Source: Candidatus Mediterraneibacter surreyensis
Lineage (GTDB): Bacteria > Bacillota > Clostridia > Lachnospirales > Lachnospiraceae
Direction of reading: 5' to 3'
DNA length: 58,027 nucleotides
Assembly: GCA_019118885.1 (NCBI GenBank)
Contig: DWYB01000077.1
Location: 1 to 58,027 of the forward strand
The number at the start of each line of letters is the position of its first letter. Within the stretch, counting starts at the first letter, position 1. The notes beneath the pieces were generated by a model. That model searched no databases. It saw only the letters and a list, made by a program, of their open reading frames with translations, and was not told the origin of the DNA. Below, in pieces: positions 43,333 to 52,242 of this stretch. A program made the translations under genes and the position numbers.

Positions 43333-44634
43333 TTACTCTTCGCTGTTAAATTCTTCTATCTCTCCCTGTAATGTATCAAGAGCAGCCTCCACTTCAACTT
43401 CTCCAGTCAGTGCCTGATGAATATTTCTCTGAATTGCGTCAGAAATCTGTGAATACTGCGGAGATGACGGTCTGGATTTACCTGTCATGATGATGTCATA
43501 GAAATCAGCATAGAACGGGATCTCTTCCAGGATCTCATCATCTGTGTATACTTCTTTTACTACCGGCGGCTGTGAAGAAATGATCGTCATTTCTTTCTGT
43601 GTATCAAAACTGGTCATATAGTTGATAAATTCGACTGCAGCTTCTTTCTTCTCATCACTGATCGCATTATTAACTACCAGATCCAATCCTCCAAGGCAGG
43701 TGTGAGATTCTGTACCGCTGGGTCCAACCGGAAGCTTCGTTGCGGCGATCTTTCCGGTTACCTTTGAGCCTTCATCCTGTCCGCTTGACCAGAATCCTGA
43801 CCAGTCACGGATAAAGAGGCATTTGCCTTCTTTAAATACCTGCTCGCTTTCTGTCTCCGCATATGTCGTAACGCCTTCCGGAGCATAATCGTCAACCAGC
43901 TTCTTCATGATGTTGGTTGCTTCGATGTTATTCTCGGAATTTACAACCGGATTGCCATTCTCATCAAGAATGTCCCCTCCGTTACCCCATACATATTCAC
44001 ACCAGTTTGTTACCATAGCCTCAGACTGGGACGCCTGGAAATCTGCGCCATACTCGACACCGTTGATACCTACAGCCTGATCTGCCAGTTCCATCCATCC
44101 TTCCCATGTTGTAGGAACCTCTGCGTTCAATTCTTCCAGTACATCTGTACGGTAGAACAGTACACTGGAATTGGTGAACCATGGAGCAGCTACCAGTTTG
44201 CCGTCATATGTAGCGCCCTCTACAGGTCCTTCCAACATTGTGCTCGTATCAATCTGATCTGTCAGATCATACAGCCAGCCTGCTGAAGCAAATTCAGCTA
44301 CATATACAACATCCAGCCCCATAATATCAACACTTGTATCGCCGGAAGCCAGTTTGTTTACAAAGTCGTCATGTACCTGGTTCGTATCCTGCGGAAGCAG
44401 AACCGTTTCAACCTGGATCTTATCCTGACTCTCATTAAATGCATCCACAATCTGCTGTGTCGCTTCGCCAACGCCCTGATCAAAAGAAAAGTTCAGTGTG
44501 ATCGGTTCGCTTGATCCGTCTCCCGAATCAGAGCCGCTGCCGCTGCTGCTTCCGCCTCCTCCACATGCTGCCAGTGAGGCTGTCATTGCCGCTGCCATTA
44601 AACACGCTGCAATTCGTTTCATTCTCTTTTTCAT
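43333..44634 (-). CDS. Extracellular sugar-binding lipoprotein, system 1
   Basis: A 433-residue family 1 solute-binding protein. The signal peptide ends in lipobox MTASLAAC, followed by a Gly/Ser-rich linker and the SBP fold (ITLNFSFDQGVGEATQQIVD and SDIQ/QISDAIQRN near the end). It captures an unknown sugar or glycoside outside the cell. It leads an operon with two permeases, an aldo/keto reductase and a Gfo/Idh enzyme. No ATPase gene is in the operon, so a shared MsmX-like ATPase is expected elsewhere. Confidence 0.92.
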   Translation of the reverse strand: MKKRMKRIAACLMAAAMTASLAACGGGGSSSGSGSDSGDGSSEPITLNFSFDQGVGEATQQIVDAFNESQDKIQVETVLLPQDTNQVHDDFVNKLASGDTSVDIMGLDVVYVAEFASAGWLYDLTDQIDTSTMLEGPVEGATYDGKLVAAPWFTNSSVLFYRTDVLEELNAEVPTTWEGWMELADQAVGINGVEYGADFQASQSEAMVTNWCEYVWGNGGDILDENGNPVVNSENNIEATNIMKKLVDDYAPEGVTTYAETESEQVFKEGKCLFIRDWSGFWSSGQDEGSKVTGKIAATKLPVGPSGTESHTCLGGLDLVVNNAISDEKKEAAVEFINYMTSFDTQKEMTIISSQPPVVKEVYTDDEILEEIPFYADFYDIIMTGKSRPSSPQYSQISDAIQRNIHQALTGEVEVEAALDTLQGEIEEFNSEE

Positions 44635-44699
44635 CTTGTGTCCTCCTTTAAATATATTTATTTGATTCCCCTTGTGGGAGAATACTCATATAGTTGTTC

Positions 44700-44830
44700 G
44701 GAAATCGTTTTCCCAAGTTTCAAAAAAATATATGCATGTTTTTCCAGTTGAATTTTCATAATTGTTTGTACAATAACTTTAATAAATATCTATTTCCATA
44801 TTATTTTGACTTATTAGGAAACCGTTTTCC
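44700..44830 (-). promoter_or_regulatory. Two LacI-type operators upstream of sugar system 1
   Basis: GGAAATCGTTTTCC at 44700-44713 and GGAAACCGTTTTCC at 44817-44830 are near-palindromes with the central CG of LacI-family sites, 117 bp apart. The first lies between a possible -35 (TTGGGA) and -10 (TATATG) of the binding-protein gene. The distance would allow DNA looping. The same site occurs in front of the LacI gene. Confidence 0.75.
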
Positions 44831-44875
44831 TATAGTGCTTTTTGAAAGAGCTGATCTGTAAACCAGCTCTTATCT

Positions 44876-45895
44876 TTATTTATTCAAAACCTTTACGGTT
44901 CCCCTGCGTATGATCTTATGAGTCACATAATGGATGGACGCCTTGGATTTGCTGCCATTCATATATTTCAGGAGTTCTCTGGCTGCTTTCTCACCCTCGT
45001 CGAAATACGGCACCCTGACCGTTGACAATTCCGGCCTGAAGTACGTCGCATACTCCAGATCGTCAAACCCCATCACTGATATCTCATCCGGTACGGAAAC
45101 TCCCTGACTGTGCAGGAACTGGATCCCGCCTATGGCTATGAGGTCGCTTCCGGCGACCACCGCAGTCGGGAGGACTCCGTTTTCTTCGTACAGCCTTTTC
45201 ATGCCTTCATAACCGCCCTGGAACGAAAACTGCACCTGCTCGATATAGGAAGACGGAACCGTGATCCCGAGCTCTTTCAGAGCCTTTTTATATCCTTCCA
45301 GACGTTTCTGCCCCGATGAATAATCATACTCAGGGCCGCCGAGATAAGCGATTTTTCTGTGACCATTCTGATGCATGAACATCACTGCATCATACATAGC
45401 CTGTACATTGTTGTGTGTAACCGTGTCGATCGGACTTTCCTCAACCGAGGCTTCCTGGGTGACAAGCACGACCGGGTAATCCTTCTTCTCCATCTCATCG
45501 ACCAGTTTGCGGTTTACATCCACTCCGGCGAACAGAACTCCATCGATCTGACGTTCTTCCAGTATATTGAGGAGCCTCAGCTCACGCTCGAACTCTCCTC
45601 CGGACTCGCATACCATTATAGTATATCCCTTGCGCGAACATGCGCTGTTTATCCCTTTTGTCAGCGCCCCGAACACGGCGTTTGAAATATCCGGCACGAT
45701 CACCCCGACGATATTGGTCTTCTTCGTGATCATGCTCTGTGCCAGTGCGTTCGGCGTAAAATGGTTCTTCTCTATGATCTGATATACCCGTTCTCTCAGT
45801 TCCGGACTGACCGGCTTCGTATTGTTGATCACTCTGGATACTGTAGAAATAGAAACACCCGCTTCTTTTGCAATATCCGCAATCGTCACTGCCAT
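44876..45895 (-). CDS. LacI family transcriptional repressor
   Basis: A 339-residue regulator with an N-terminal LacI helix-turn-helix (VTIADIAKEAGVSISTVSRV) followed by the hinge and a periplasmic-binding-protein-like sensor domain. I start at 45895 with a GGAGAG site. It lies directly upstream of the sugar ABC system 1 and shares operator sites with it, so it most likely senses that sugar or a product. It is expected to repress itself through the site at 45918-45931. Confidence 0.92.
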   Translation of the reverse strand: MAVTIADIAKEAGVSISTVSRVINNTKPVSPELRERVYQIIEKNHFTPNALAQSMITKKTNIVGVIVPDISNAVFGALTKGINSACSRKGYTIMVCESGGEFERELRLLNILEERQIDGVLFAGVDVNRKLVDEMEKKDYPVVLVTQEASVEESPIDTVTHNNVQAMYDAVMFMHQNGHRKIAYLGGPEYDYSSGQKRLEGYKKALKELGITVPSSYIEQVQFSFQGGYEGMKRLYEENGVLPTAVVAGSDLIAIGGIQFLHSQGVSVPDEISVMGFDDLEYATYFRPELSTVRVPYFDEGEKAARELLKYMNGSKSKASIHYVTHKIIRRGTVKVLNK

Positions 45896-45917
45896 GCAAG
45901 CTCTCCTTCGTTTAACG

Positions 45918-45971
45918 GGAAATCGTTTTCCTGTCTGGATACATATTAACACCATACCCCCTCATCGTCAA
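45918..45971 (-). promoter_or_regulatory. LacI gene promoter and auto-operator
   Basis: On the minus strand TTGACG (45971-45966) and TAATAT (45948-45943) are 17 nt apart. GGAAATCGTTTTCC (45918-45931), identical to the site at 44700-44713, lies just downstream of the predicted start point. Confidence 0.75.
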
Positions 45972-46048
45972 TGGGTTTTTGATTTCTGTTTGTAATTTTG
46001 TTGACAACATATAATTTTATATAAGCTTTATTGTGCAATATGCTATAT

Positions 46049-47554
46049 TTATATTACTCTGCGACAATACTCTTTCGGACTTACACCTTCCATCCGCTTA
46101 AACACCTTGGAAAAATACAGTGAATCATCATATCCGAGCTGCTCGGCAACTTCTTTTACTCTCAGATTTCCCTGTCTGAGCAGCCGTTTCCCTTCCTCCA
46201 TTTTCCGTTCTGTTACATATTCCATTGGCGTCTTCCCATAAAAACTTTTGAAGATACTACTCAGATAAGAGGGAACAAATCCGAAATAATCAGTCAAAAT
46301 CTGGCTGGACATATTTCTTTTATAATTTGAATCCAAAAATACTTTGATTTTTCCGGCAAGCATTTCCTTGTCCTTTTTTCCTTTTATGGTCGATCCGAAT
46401 TCTTCACTGATCAGGAAACGAAATTCTCGGAGCATAGAATCGCCCGTGTAGCAATTCTCCAGGATATATTCCAACCCGTCTTCCAACTCAATGTAATCGC
46501 ACCCCACAATATAGTCTTTGCACACGATGGAAAAGAAATACTTAATTTGCTTTACCGCATCCCGGTATTTCATCGGTCTTTCAAGAAACTCTTTGATCAA
46601 CTCCTCAAGCGCCAAATATATTCCTTGCACGCCCTCGCTCCGGTAAAGTTCCAGAAGTTCTCTGATATCCTGCTTGATTTCCCCGGTTTCCATGCTGTCC
46701 GGACTGTCTGGATTTCTGTCATTCAGGTCATAAATAAACAAAGAACTTCTCAAAAAGACCATATTGTTCCTTGCATATCTTCGCATGCCGCGGTATACGT
46801 CATAGATATCCGGCATATGAACCTCATCTCTGCAATATACGACTGTCACCGGCGGTCCGATCATCTCCGGAAATGTAAAACAGCGGTTAATGTCACTGAT
46901 CTTCGGTTCATATCCTTTTTTTATAAAAATAATCTTCTCGCTGCTGTTCCTCCCATCCACGATCCAGTAATGCATCGGATCGACCAGCTGTTCCATGATG
47001 TGTTCCAGATGCATTTCCTGAAAGATTTTCGTATAGTCCACTTCCGTCTCGATAAAGCCGTCTTTTCCATTGCCGACTGTAATAAGCAGCAGACACTGTT
47101 CCTCGCACTTTCCCTCAGACTTTCTCTCTTTCCCGCTCAGCGCCAGTTCAAAATCCTGCGCATGCTCCTCAAACCTTTTCTTTTGGATGATTTTCCTTAT
47201 ACGGCAGAGCAGCATTTTCAGTTCATTGTCATTTAGCGGTTTCAAGATATAGTCTGTCACATGGTTAGAAAATGCGCGCCGGACATAATCAAACTCTTTA
47301 TATCCGCTTAAGATCACAGGGATTACCGGGATATCCCGCCGGTTGATTTCTTCCAGTAATTCCAGTCCGTCCATGACCGGCATGCTCACATCCGCAAACA
47401 AAACATCCGTCTCCTGCTTTTCCAATATCTCCAACGCTTCTTTCCCATTGTACGCTGTTGCCGTCACCTGAAATTCCACATCAGCGTCTTCGATCTTCCG
47501 GCAGATAATGCGTTGGATTGGCGGTTCATCATCCACCACCATGACTCTTATCAT
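46049..47554 (-). CDS. YesN-like response regulator (receiver plus AraC-type DNA-binding domain)
   Basis: A 501-residue regulator. The receiver begins MIRVMVVDDEPP, with the phosphoacceptor aspartate in VLFADVSMPVMDG, and the C-terminus is an AraC double helix-turn-helix (SQILTDYFGFVPSYLSSIFK, VAEQLGYDDSLYFSKVFKRM). The central linker of over 250 residues is usual for YesN. It overlaps the sensor kinase gene by 26 bp with an AGGAGG site inside it, indicating coupling. It probably activates the second sugar importer via direct repeats at 53650-53681. Confidence 0.9.
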   Translation of the reverse strand: MIRVMVVDDEPPIQRIICRKIEDADVEFQVTATAYNGKEALEILEKQETDVLFADVSMPVMDGLELLEEINRRDIPVIPVILSGYKEFDYVRRAFSNHVTDYILKPLNDNELKMLLCRIRKIIQKKRFEEHAQDFELALSGKERKSEGKCEEQCLLLITVGNGKDGFIETEVDYTKIFQEMHLEHIMEQLVDPMHYWIVDGRNSSEKIIFIKKGYEPKISDINRCFTFPEMIGPPVTVVYCRDEVHMPDIYDVYRGMRRYARNNMVFLRSSLFIYDLNDRNPDSPDSMETGEIKQDIRELLELYRSEGVQGIYLALEELIKEFLERPMKYRDAVKQIKYFFSIVCKDYIVGCDYIELEDGLEYILENCYTGDSMLREFRFLISEEFGSTIKGKKDKEMLAGKIKVFLDSNYKRNMSSQILTDYFGFVPSYLSSIFKSFYGKTPMEYVTERKMEEGKRLLRQGNLRVKEVAEQLGYDDSLYFSKVFKRMEGVSPKEYCRRVI

Positions 47555-49331
47555 TGCAGACGCCTCCTATCTTTATACACGTTCCCTGCTCCCTGTTCTC
47601 TATGTCAAATATCATCCGATCTTTGTACGCCATATACAGGCGGATATAGATATTTCTGATCGTCAGTCCGCCAATCTTCAGATTTTCTGTAAGTTCCTCA
47701 AAGCTCTGTTCCCGGCTTTTCTCCAATTCTCTCCTTATCTCTTCCTGCTTTTCGGCAGGAATACCGCATCCGTTGTCCGTCACGACACATTCCCACTTTT
47801 CTTCGGTGGCAAATATCTTTATATCGATTTTCCACGGAAACTCAATCTTCTGGAAACCGTGATAAAAGCTGTTTTCCAAAAGCGGCTGGATGATAAATCT
47901 CGGCACTTCGCAGTCTTGCATCTGCCCAATGCACGCCATCGAATAAATTAGATTTTCCTCATAGCGCAGTTTCATCAGTTCCAGATAGTTCTCGGCATAA
48001 TTGATTTCTTTACTTAAATCCGTGTAATTATCTTCATAATTAGTATTATACCGTATCATATCGGAAAGCTTTTCACATATCACAGGAATCCTGCTGCACT
48101 CGTCAGTATTTGCCATCGCCGATATGATGGTGAGGATATTGTGGATAAAATGAGGATTCATCTGCGCCTGTAGAGCAAGCATCTGGCTGCGTACTTCGTT
48201 GACGCGGCTTATCATGGTCTTCTCCATGGACAGTTTCAGATTCCTGACGACTCCATCGAATGCCAGATTCAATTTTCTCAGTTCATCTCCCTCTTCTGCA
48301 TCGATAAGCGGGATCTTTTTCAAGTTTTCATCCGCGTGAAGGTTCTCCACCATATCGCAGAGCCTGCCGATGGGTTCCGTCGTCTTTCTGATAACCTGCA
48401 TCTGTCCGAACCAGATGATAAGGATCACACAGACGACCAGTATAGCAAGCCAGACGAGCGTCGTGGTGATCGTATTGATAAGCCTTACGTTTTTTGAGAC
48501 GATTTCCAGTGTAAAACCGTATTCTTCCATATGGCTCTGGCTGCGGAACACATTCCATTCGGCGCCTTCCCTTCCTACCCGGGTAGCCGACGTAATTTCC
48601 ACCGGTTCCTCTCCGCTGTTGTAAGCAAAGACCACCGTATCTCCATAAGACAGGAAGAATGTGCTGTCTCCGCCCAGCCCTTCGCAAAACTTTGCAAAGT
48701 TAGAGACCGGTATCTGTAACTGTACATAGCCGAGACGTTCCGATGGAAGAAGCTGATAGTCCTTGATTTCCCGCGTCACCGAGATTACCATATCGCCGTC
48801 CTGCACAAACGGGTCGCTCTCATCAATCCGAAACATACTGGTTCCTTCGCCATTTTCGAACCACTTTGACGTTTCCAGAAAAATCTGCTGATCCGGGCAG
48901 TTTTTCTGGAGATATCCATAATCCACTGCCCGTCCCGCGAATGTAAAATTCTGCCTGTCGTCAAACAGGCAGATCCTCCCGATTGAATTCTGCTTGAGCA
49001 TATAAGACATCATATACTGTTTCAGCCGGTAGTCTAAATCTGTATCTTCCACGAAGTAATTCCGCTCTCCGCTATAGTTTCCTACTTCCTTAAAGGCGAG
49101 GATAAGCGTCTGATTTGCCGCAAGCTGCAAGGCAATCTCATCCGCCAGATCCAACGCTGAGCTGATCTGCGAACGGATCCCTGCTATCTGGAATTCCTGC
49201 TGTTCCTTGTAACTTTCTGTATAATTCCAGCATATATAGCCAAACGCGCCTATCGTCAACATGAGGATGACGACCACGACTACGATGATATTTTTAATAA
49301 TGATCTGTCTCTGAAACCGATATCTCTGCAT
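47529..49331 (-). CDS. YesM-like sensor histidine kinase
   Basis: A 600-residue membrane kinase. One transmembrane helix near the N-terminus (IIVVVVVILMLTIGAFGYI), a large extracellular sensing region, a second helix (TTLVWLAILVVCVILIIWFG), HAMP-like linker, the phosphoacceptor in LQAQMNPHFIHNIL, N-box LLENSFYHGF and G-box VTDNGCGIPAEK. This is the LytS/YesM class that controls carbohydrate uptake in Firmicutes. It follows the Gfo/Idh gene and precedes its cognate regulator. Confidence 0.92.
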   Translation of the reverse strand: MQRYRFQRQIIIKNIIVVVVVILMLTIGAFGYICWNYTESYKEQQEFQIAGIRSQISSALDLADEIALQLAANQTLILAFKEVGNYSGERNYFVEDTDLDYRLKQYMMSYMLKQNSIGRICLFDDRQNFTFAGRAVDYGYLQKNCPDQQIFLETSKWFENGEGTSMFRIDESDPFVQDGDMVISVTREIKDYQLLPSERLGYVQLQIPVSNFAKFCEGLGGDSTFFLSYGDTVVFAYNSGEEPVEITSATRVGREGAEWNVFRSQSHMEEYGFTLEIVSKNVRLINTITTTLVWLAILVVCVILIIWFGQMQVIRKTTEPIGRLCDMVENLHADENLKKIPLIDAEEGDELRKLNLAFDGVVRNLKLSMEKTMISRVNEVRSQMLALQAQMNPHFIHNILTIISAMANTDECSRIPVICEKLSDMIRYNTNYEDNYTDLSKEINYAENYLELMKLRYEENLIYSMACIGQMQDCEVPRFIIQPLLENSFYHGFQKIEFPWKIDIKIFATEEKWECVVTDNGCGIPAEKQEEIRRELEKSREQSFEELTENLKIGGLTIRNIYIRLYMAYKDRMIFDIENREQGTCIKIGGVCNDKSHGGG

Positions 49332-49364
49332 GCGTTCCCCATCTTTCTAAACGTCCTGTCTCCC

Positions 49365-50432
49365 TTAGGTCCACAGTTGGTTTTCTGACCGGATATCTTT
49401 TCCACTTTCCTCCGCTTTCTCCAGTAAAAATGACAGGTATGTATCCTGAAGCGCCTCCCGGAGCGGGTAAAAGTCTTTCCCCGTCTCTGTGTATTCTTTC
49501 ATCCGATACAGACAGGAGGCGACTGCAATCTCATCATCGTTCATCCGTGCCGGATAGAACGGATTCTCATACGCCGCCCGATCCAGAAACATCATCCTCT
49601 TATGCGCCCACTCACTGTTATTATTTACACCCACGTCAAAACGATAAATTTCCTGTACGACCGGGATATTTTCATCCGAGAGGTATCGCACCGTTATATC
49701 GTCGATTTCCCCTCGGGTTCCCTGTATATTCCAGCGTCTCGCGCGTATCTGGGAAAAATACTGTTCCCCCGAAAAGTCCATAAACGCCGCTTTTCCGCTG
49801 TCAAACCGAAAAGACGCCCACTCCCTGTCGCTCTGAATCAGTTTCCCGCTGTAGTCAAATCCTTCTCTTCCATTGGTATATACTATATTATACGGGAAGA
49901 TCTTCCCGCTTATCACGCAGTTCTCAAATCCGACATTCAGAAATCTTCGGAAGATACTTACGGCGTGGTAGCCGTGCAGCGCCGAGAGCATCACCTGCGT
50001 CACATTTCCAACCGTGCCGCGGTTTATGATTTCTTCCACAGCCGCATAGTAAGGCTGGAGCGGATACTGCTCCACAATCTGTACCCTGCCGTCAAAACGA
50101 AGTTTTTCTTCCCACAGCTCGTTTAATTCCTCCTGATTCTTTCCCGGAGGCGTCTCACAGAGAATGTACTCCTTCTTCTCCATCAGCTCTTTCAGATAGG
50201 ATTTTACGCCATTACGTGGGATGCACAAAACCACAAAGTCGTGCTCCTGTTTCAGTGCCTCCTCCAAATCTGATGTCGCATATATTCCTGTTTCTTCCCT
50301 TACCTGTACTGCGCGTTCATCCGTGCGCAGAACACATGCGGCAATCTGAAAGCGCTCCGGAAGCATCCTTGCAATCCTGTAGAAGAAATCCGCCCTCCAA
50401 CCATAACCGATCAAAATAAATCTTGTCTGCAT
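49365..50432 (-). CDS. Gfo/Idh/MocA family oxidoreductase (copy 2)
   Basis: A 355-residue paralogue of the enzyme at 39501. It has LIGYGWRADFFY at the nucleotide site and C-E-T-P-P in place of E-K-P. Shared blocks are ALHGYHAVSIFRRFLNVGFEN, RGEIDDITVRYL, NPFYPARMNDDEIAVASC and FYPLREALQD. It lies between the permeases of sugar system 2 and the YesMN pair, all on one strand. Parallel linkage to two transporters implies that both systems process chemically similar substrates. Confidence 0.85.
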   Translation of the reverse strand: MQTRFILIGYGWRADFFYRIARMLPERFQIAACVLRTDERAVQVREETGIYATSDLEEALKQEHDFVVLCIPRNGVKSYLKELMEKKEYILCETPPGKNQEELNELWEEKLRFDGRVQIVEQYPLQPYYAAVEEIINRGTVGNVTQVMLSALHGYHAVSIFRRFLNVGFENCVISGKIFPYNIVYTNGREGFDYSGKLIQSDREWASFRFDSGKAAFMDFSGEQYFSQIRARRWNIQGTRGEIDDITVRYLSDENIPVVQEIYRFDVGVNNNSEWAHKRMMFLDRAAYENPFYPARMNDDEIAVASCLYRMKEYTETGKDFYPLREALQDTYLSFLLEKAEESGKDIRSENQLWT

Positions 50433-50453
50433 GTTCCTTTCCCTCCTATATCC

Positions 50454-51278
50454 TTATCCTTTCACTGCGCCGGACGTCATGCCTGCCACGATATGCTTTT
50501 GTAAGACGATAAACAGGATCAGCATCGGAAGCACGACCAGCGTCAGCGCGCCGAATACATACTGCCAATCTCTATTGTATCTTCCAAAGAAACTATATAC
50601 AGACATTGCCACCGTAGCTTTCTTTGACGATCCGAGATAGAATAATGGTATCATAAAATTGTTCCATACATCAATCGCTGTTATAACAATATTTGTGATC
50701 ACAATAGGCTTAAGCACCGGAAACAGGACTTTAAACACCATCTGCATAAAGGTACATCCGTCGATGATAGCCGCCTCGTCGATTTCCCTCGGAACGCCTT
50801 TGATAAAACTGCAAAATGTCATGACCGTAAACGGTATCCGCAGTGAGATGAAGATACAGATTACAGAAAAAAAGGTACCGTAAATATTCAGCGCTTTGAG
50901 CAGGAAGAAAATCGAAGCGATCTGAAGCGTAATCGTAAGGCCGAATATAAAATAATAGTAAAGCCCCGTCGTAAATCTCGTATTTCTCCTGGATATCACG
51001 ATTCCAGCCAGCGCGCCGAACAACAGAGAAAGCAGCGTGACAGGCACTGTAATAATGATGCTGTTTACATAGCCGGAAAGGATATTCCCGTTCTCCAGGA
51101 CATGGGCATAGTTTGAAAACAGCCACTCAGAGGGCAGCGCCAGATCAAACGCAGAAGCTTCCGCCTGATTCTTAAAGGAACCCAGTATCATCATGACAAA
51201 AGGAACCACATAAATGAGCGCCAGTATGATCAGAAATACTGACAGGATAATATCTCCCTTTTTCCACTTCTTCATCAC
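50454..51278 (-). CDS. Carbohydrate ABC transporter permease (MalG type), system 2
   Basis: A 274-residue permease with six transmembrane helices; the EAA loop is IDEAAIIDGCTFMQMVFKVL and the C-terminus QKHIVAGMTSGAVKG. It overlaps the MalF-type gene by 4 bp. It belongs to the operon that starts with the binding protein at 53577. Confidence 0.92.
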   Translation of the reverse strand: MMKKWKKGDIILSVFLIILALIYVVPFVMMILGSFKNQAEASAFDLALPSEWLFSNYAHVLENGNILSGYVNSIIITVPVTLLSLLFGALAGIVISRRNTRFTTGLYYYFIFGLTITLQIASIFFLLKALNIYGTFFSVICIFISLRIPFTVMTFCSFIKGVPREIDEAAIIDGCTFMQMVFKVLFPVLKPIVITNIVITAIDVWNNFMIPLFYLGSSKKATVAMSVYSFFGRYNRDWQYVFGALTLVVLPMLILFIVLQKHIVAGMTSGAVKG

Positions 51279-52159
51279 ATTTCCACCTCTCTTTTCGTAA
51301 AGTACCGGTTCATCACAAACGAAATGATCGTAACGATTACCGCAAGTATGACGGAACCTGCCGTCGACTCTCCTAAGAATCCGAGACTGAATGTCTGATA
51401 TGTATACGTGGACAGCACCTGTGTGTCAAAACCCGGGCCGCCGTTTGTAATAACATAAATGATATCGAAGACTTTCAGTCCTCCCGCTATGCTCAGCGTC
51501 ACTACAACCGTCAAAGACGGAACGATCAGCGGCAGGGTAACATAGCGGAACTTCTCCCATCCGTTTGCCCCATCAAGCGTCGCACTTTCATAGTAATCCG
51601 AAGGGATTGCCTGAAGTCCGGACAGGAAGATGAACATATTAAATCCTGCCCACATCCACGTCTCCACAAAAATCACACTTCCCATCGCTGTTCCATATTT
51701 TGCCAGCCAGTCTCTTGTCAGGAAATCCATTCCCAGAAGGGAAAGGGCATTATTCAGAAGACCCGTATTTGCCAGGATCGATTTAAACAAAACACCTACG
51801 ACCGTGATACTCATCACGCACGGAGCGTAATAGATGGTTCGCAGCACTCCACGCGCAGCAACCTTTCTCACAAGCGCCAGCGCCAGAAGAAACCCGACCA
51901 CTGTCTTGAGCACAGTCGTGCACAGGGCAAAAATAAAAGTATTCGCGATGGACTTTAAAAACACCGGATCTTCCATCAGTCCGATATAATTCTTCAGTCC
52001 TGCAAACTCCGGTGAATACAGCCGTTCCATATTCCAGTCAGTGAATGAAAAGACAAGACTGATCAGGATCGGCACAACCGCAAATACGGTATATATGAGC
52101 AATGCCGGCGCTGTAGCCCACAGCGGGTATATGGAATTTTTTCTTTTCTTTTTCTTCAT
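51275..52159 (-). CDS. Carbohydrate ABC transporter permease (MalF type), system 2
   Basis: A 294-residue permease with a basic N-terminus (KKKKRKNSIYPLW), six helices and the EAA loop YESATLDGANGWEKFRYVTL. It overlaps its MalG-type partner by 4 bp and follows the binding-protein gene after an 83-bp gap that contains a terminator-like hairpin. Confidence 0.92.
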   Translation of the reverse strand: MKKKKRKNSIYPLWATAPALLIYTVFAVVPILISLVFSFTDWNMERLYSPEFAGLKNYIGLMEDPVFLKSIANTFIFALCTTVLKTVVGFLLALALVRKVAARGVLRTIYYAPCVMSITVVGVLFKSILANTGLLNNALSLLGMDFLTRDWLAKYGTAMGSVIFVETWMWAGFNMFIFLSGLQAIPSDYYESATLDGANGWEKFRYVTLPLIVPSLTVVVTLSIAGGLKVFDIIYVITNGGPGFDTQVLSTYTYQTFSLGFLGESTAGSVILAVIVTIISFVMNRYFTKREVEM

Positions 52160-52201
52160 AAGCTCTCCTTCCTGTACAGTTGCAGATTATTTGCGCTATA
52201 C

Positions 52202-52235
52202 TAAAAATGGGCGCCGCACTTTTGTGCGGCAGCCC
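52202..52235 (-). terminator. Intercistronic terminator after sugar-binding protein gene 2
   Basis: On the minus strand GGGC plus GCCGCAC pairs with GTGCGGC plus GCCC, with one bulged base and loop AAAA, followed by ATTTTT. As in system 1 this should set the binding protein above the permeases. Confidence 0.8.
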
Positions 52236-52242
52236 GACTCGG

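Noticed and set aside
39501-50432. GH109-type glycosidase assignment for the Gfo/Idh proteins
   Set aside because: The fold is related, but I cannot see family-specific residues that would justify calling a glycosidase.
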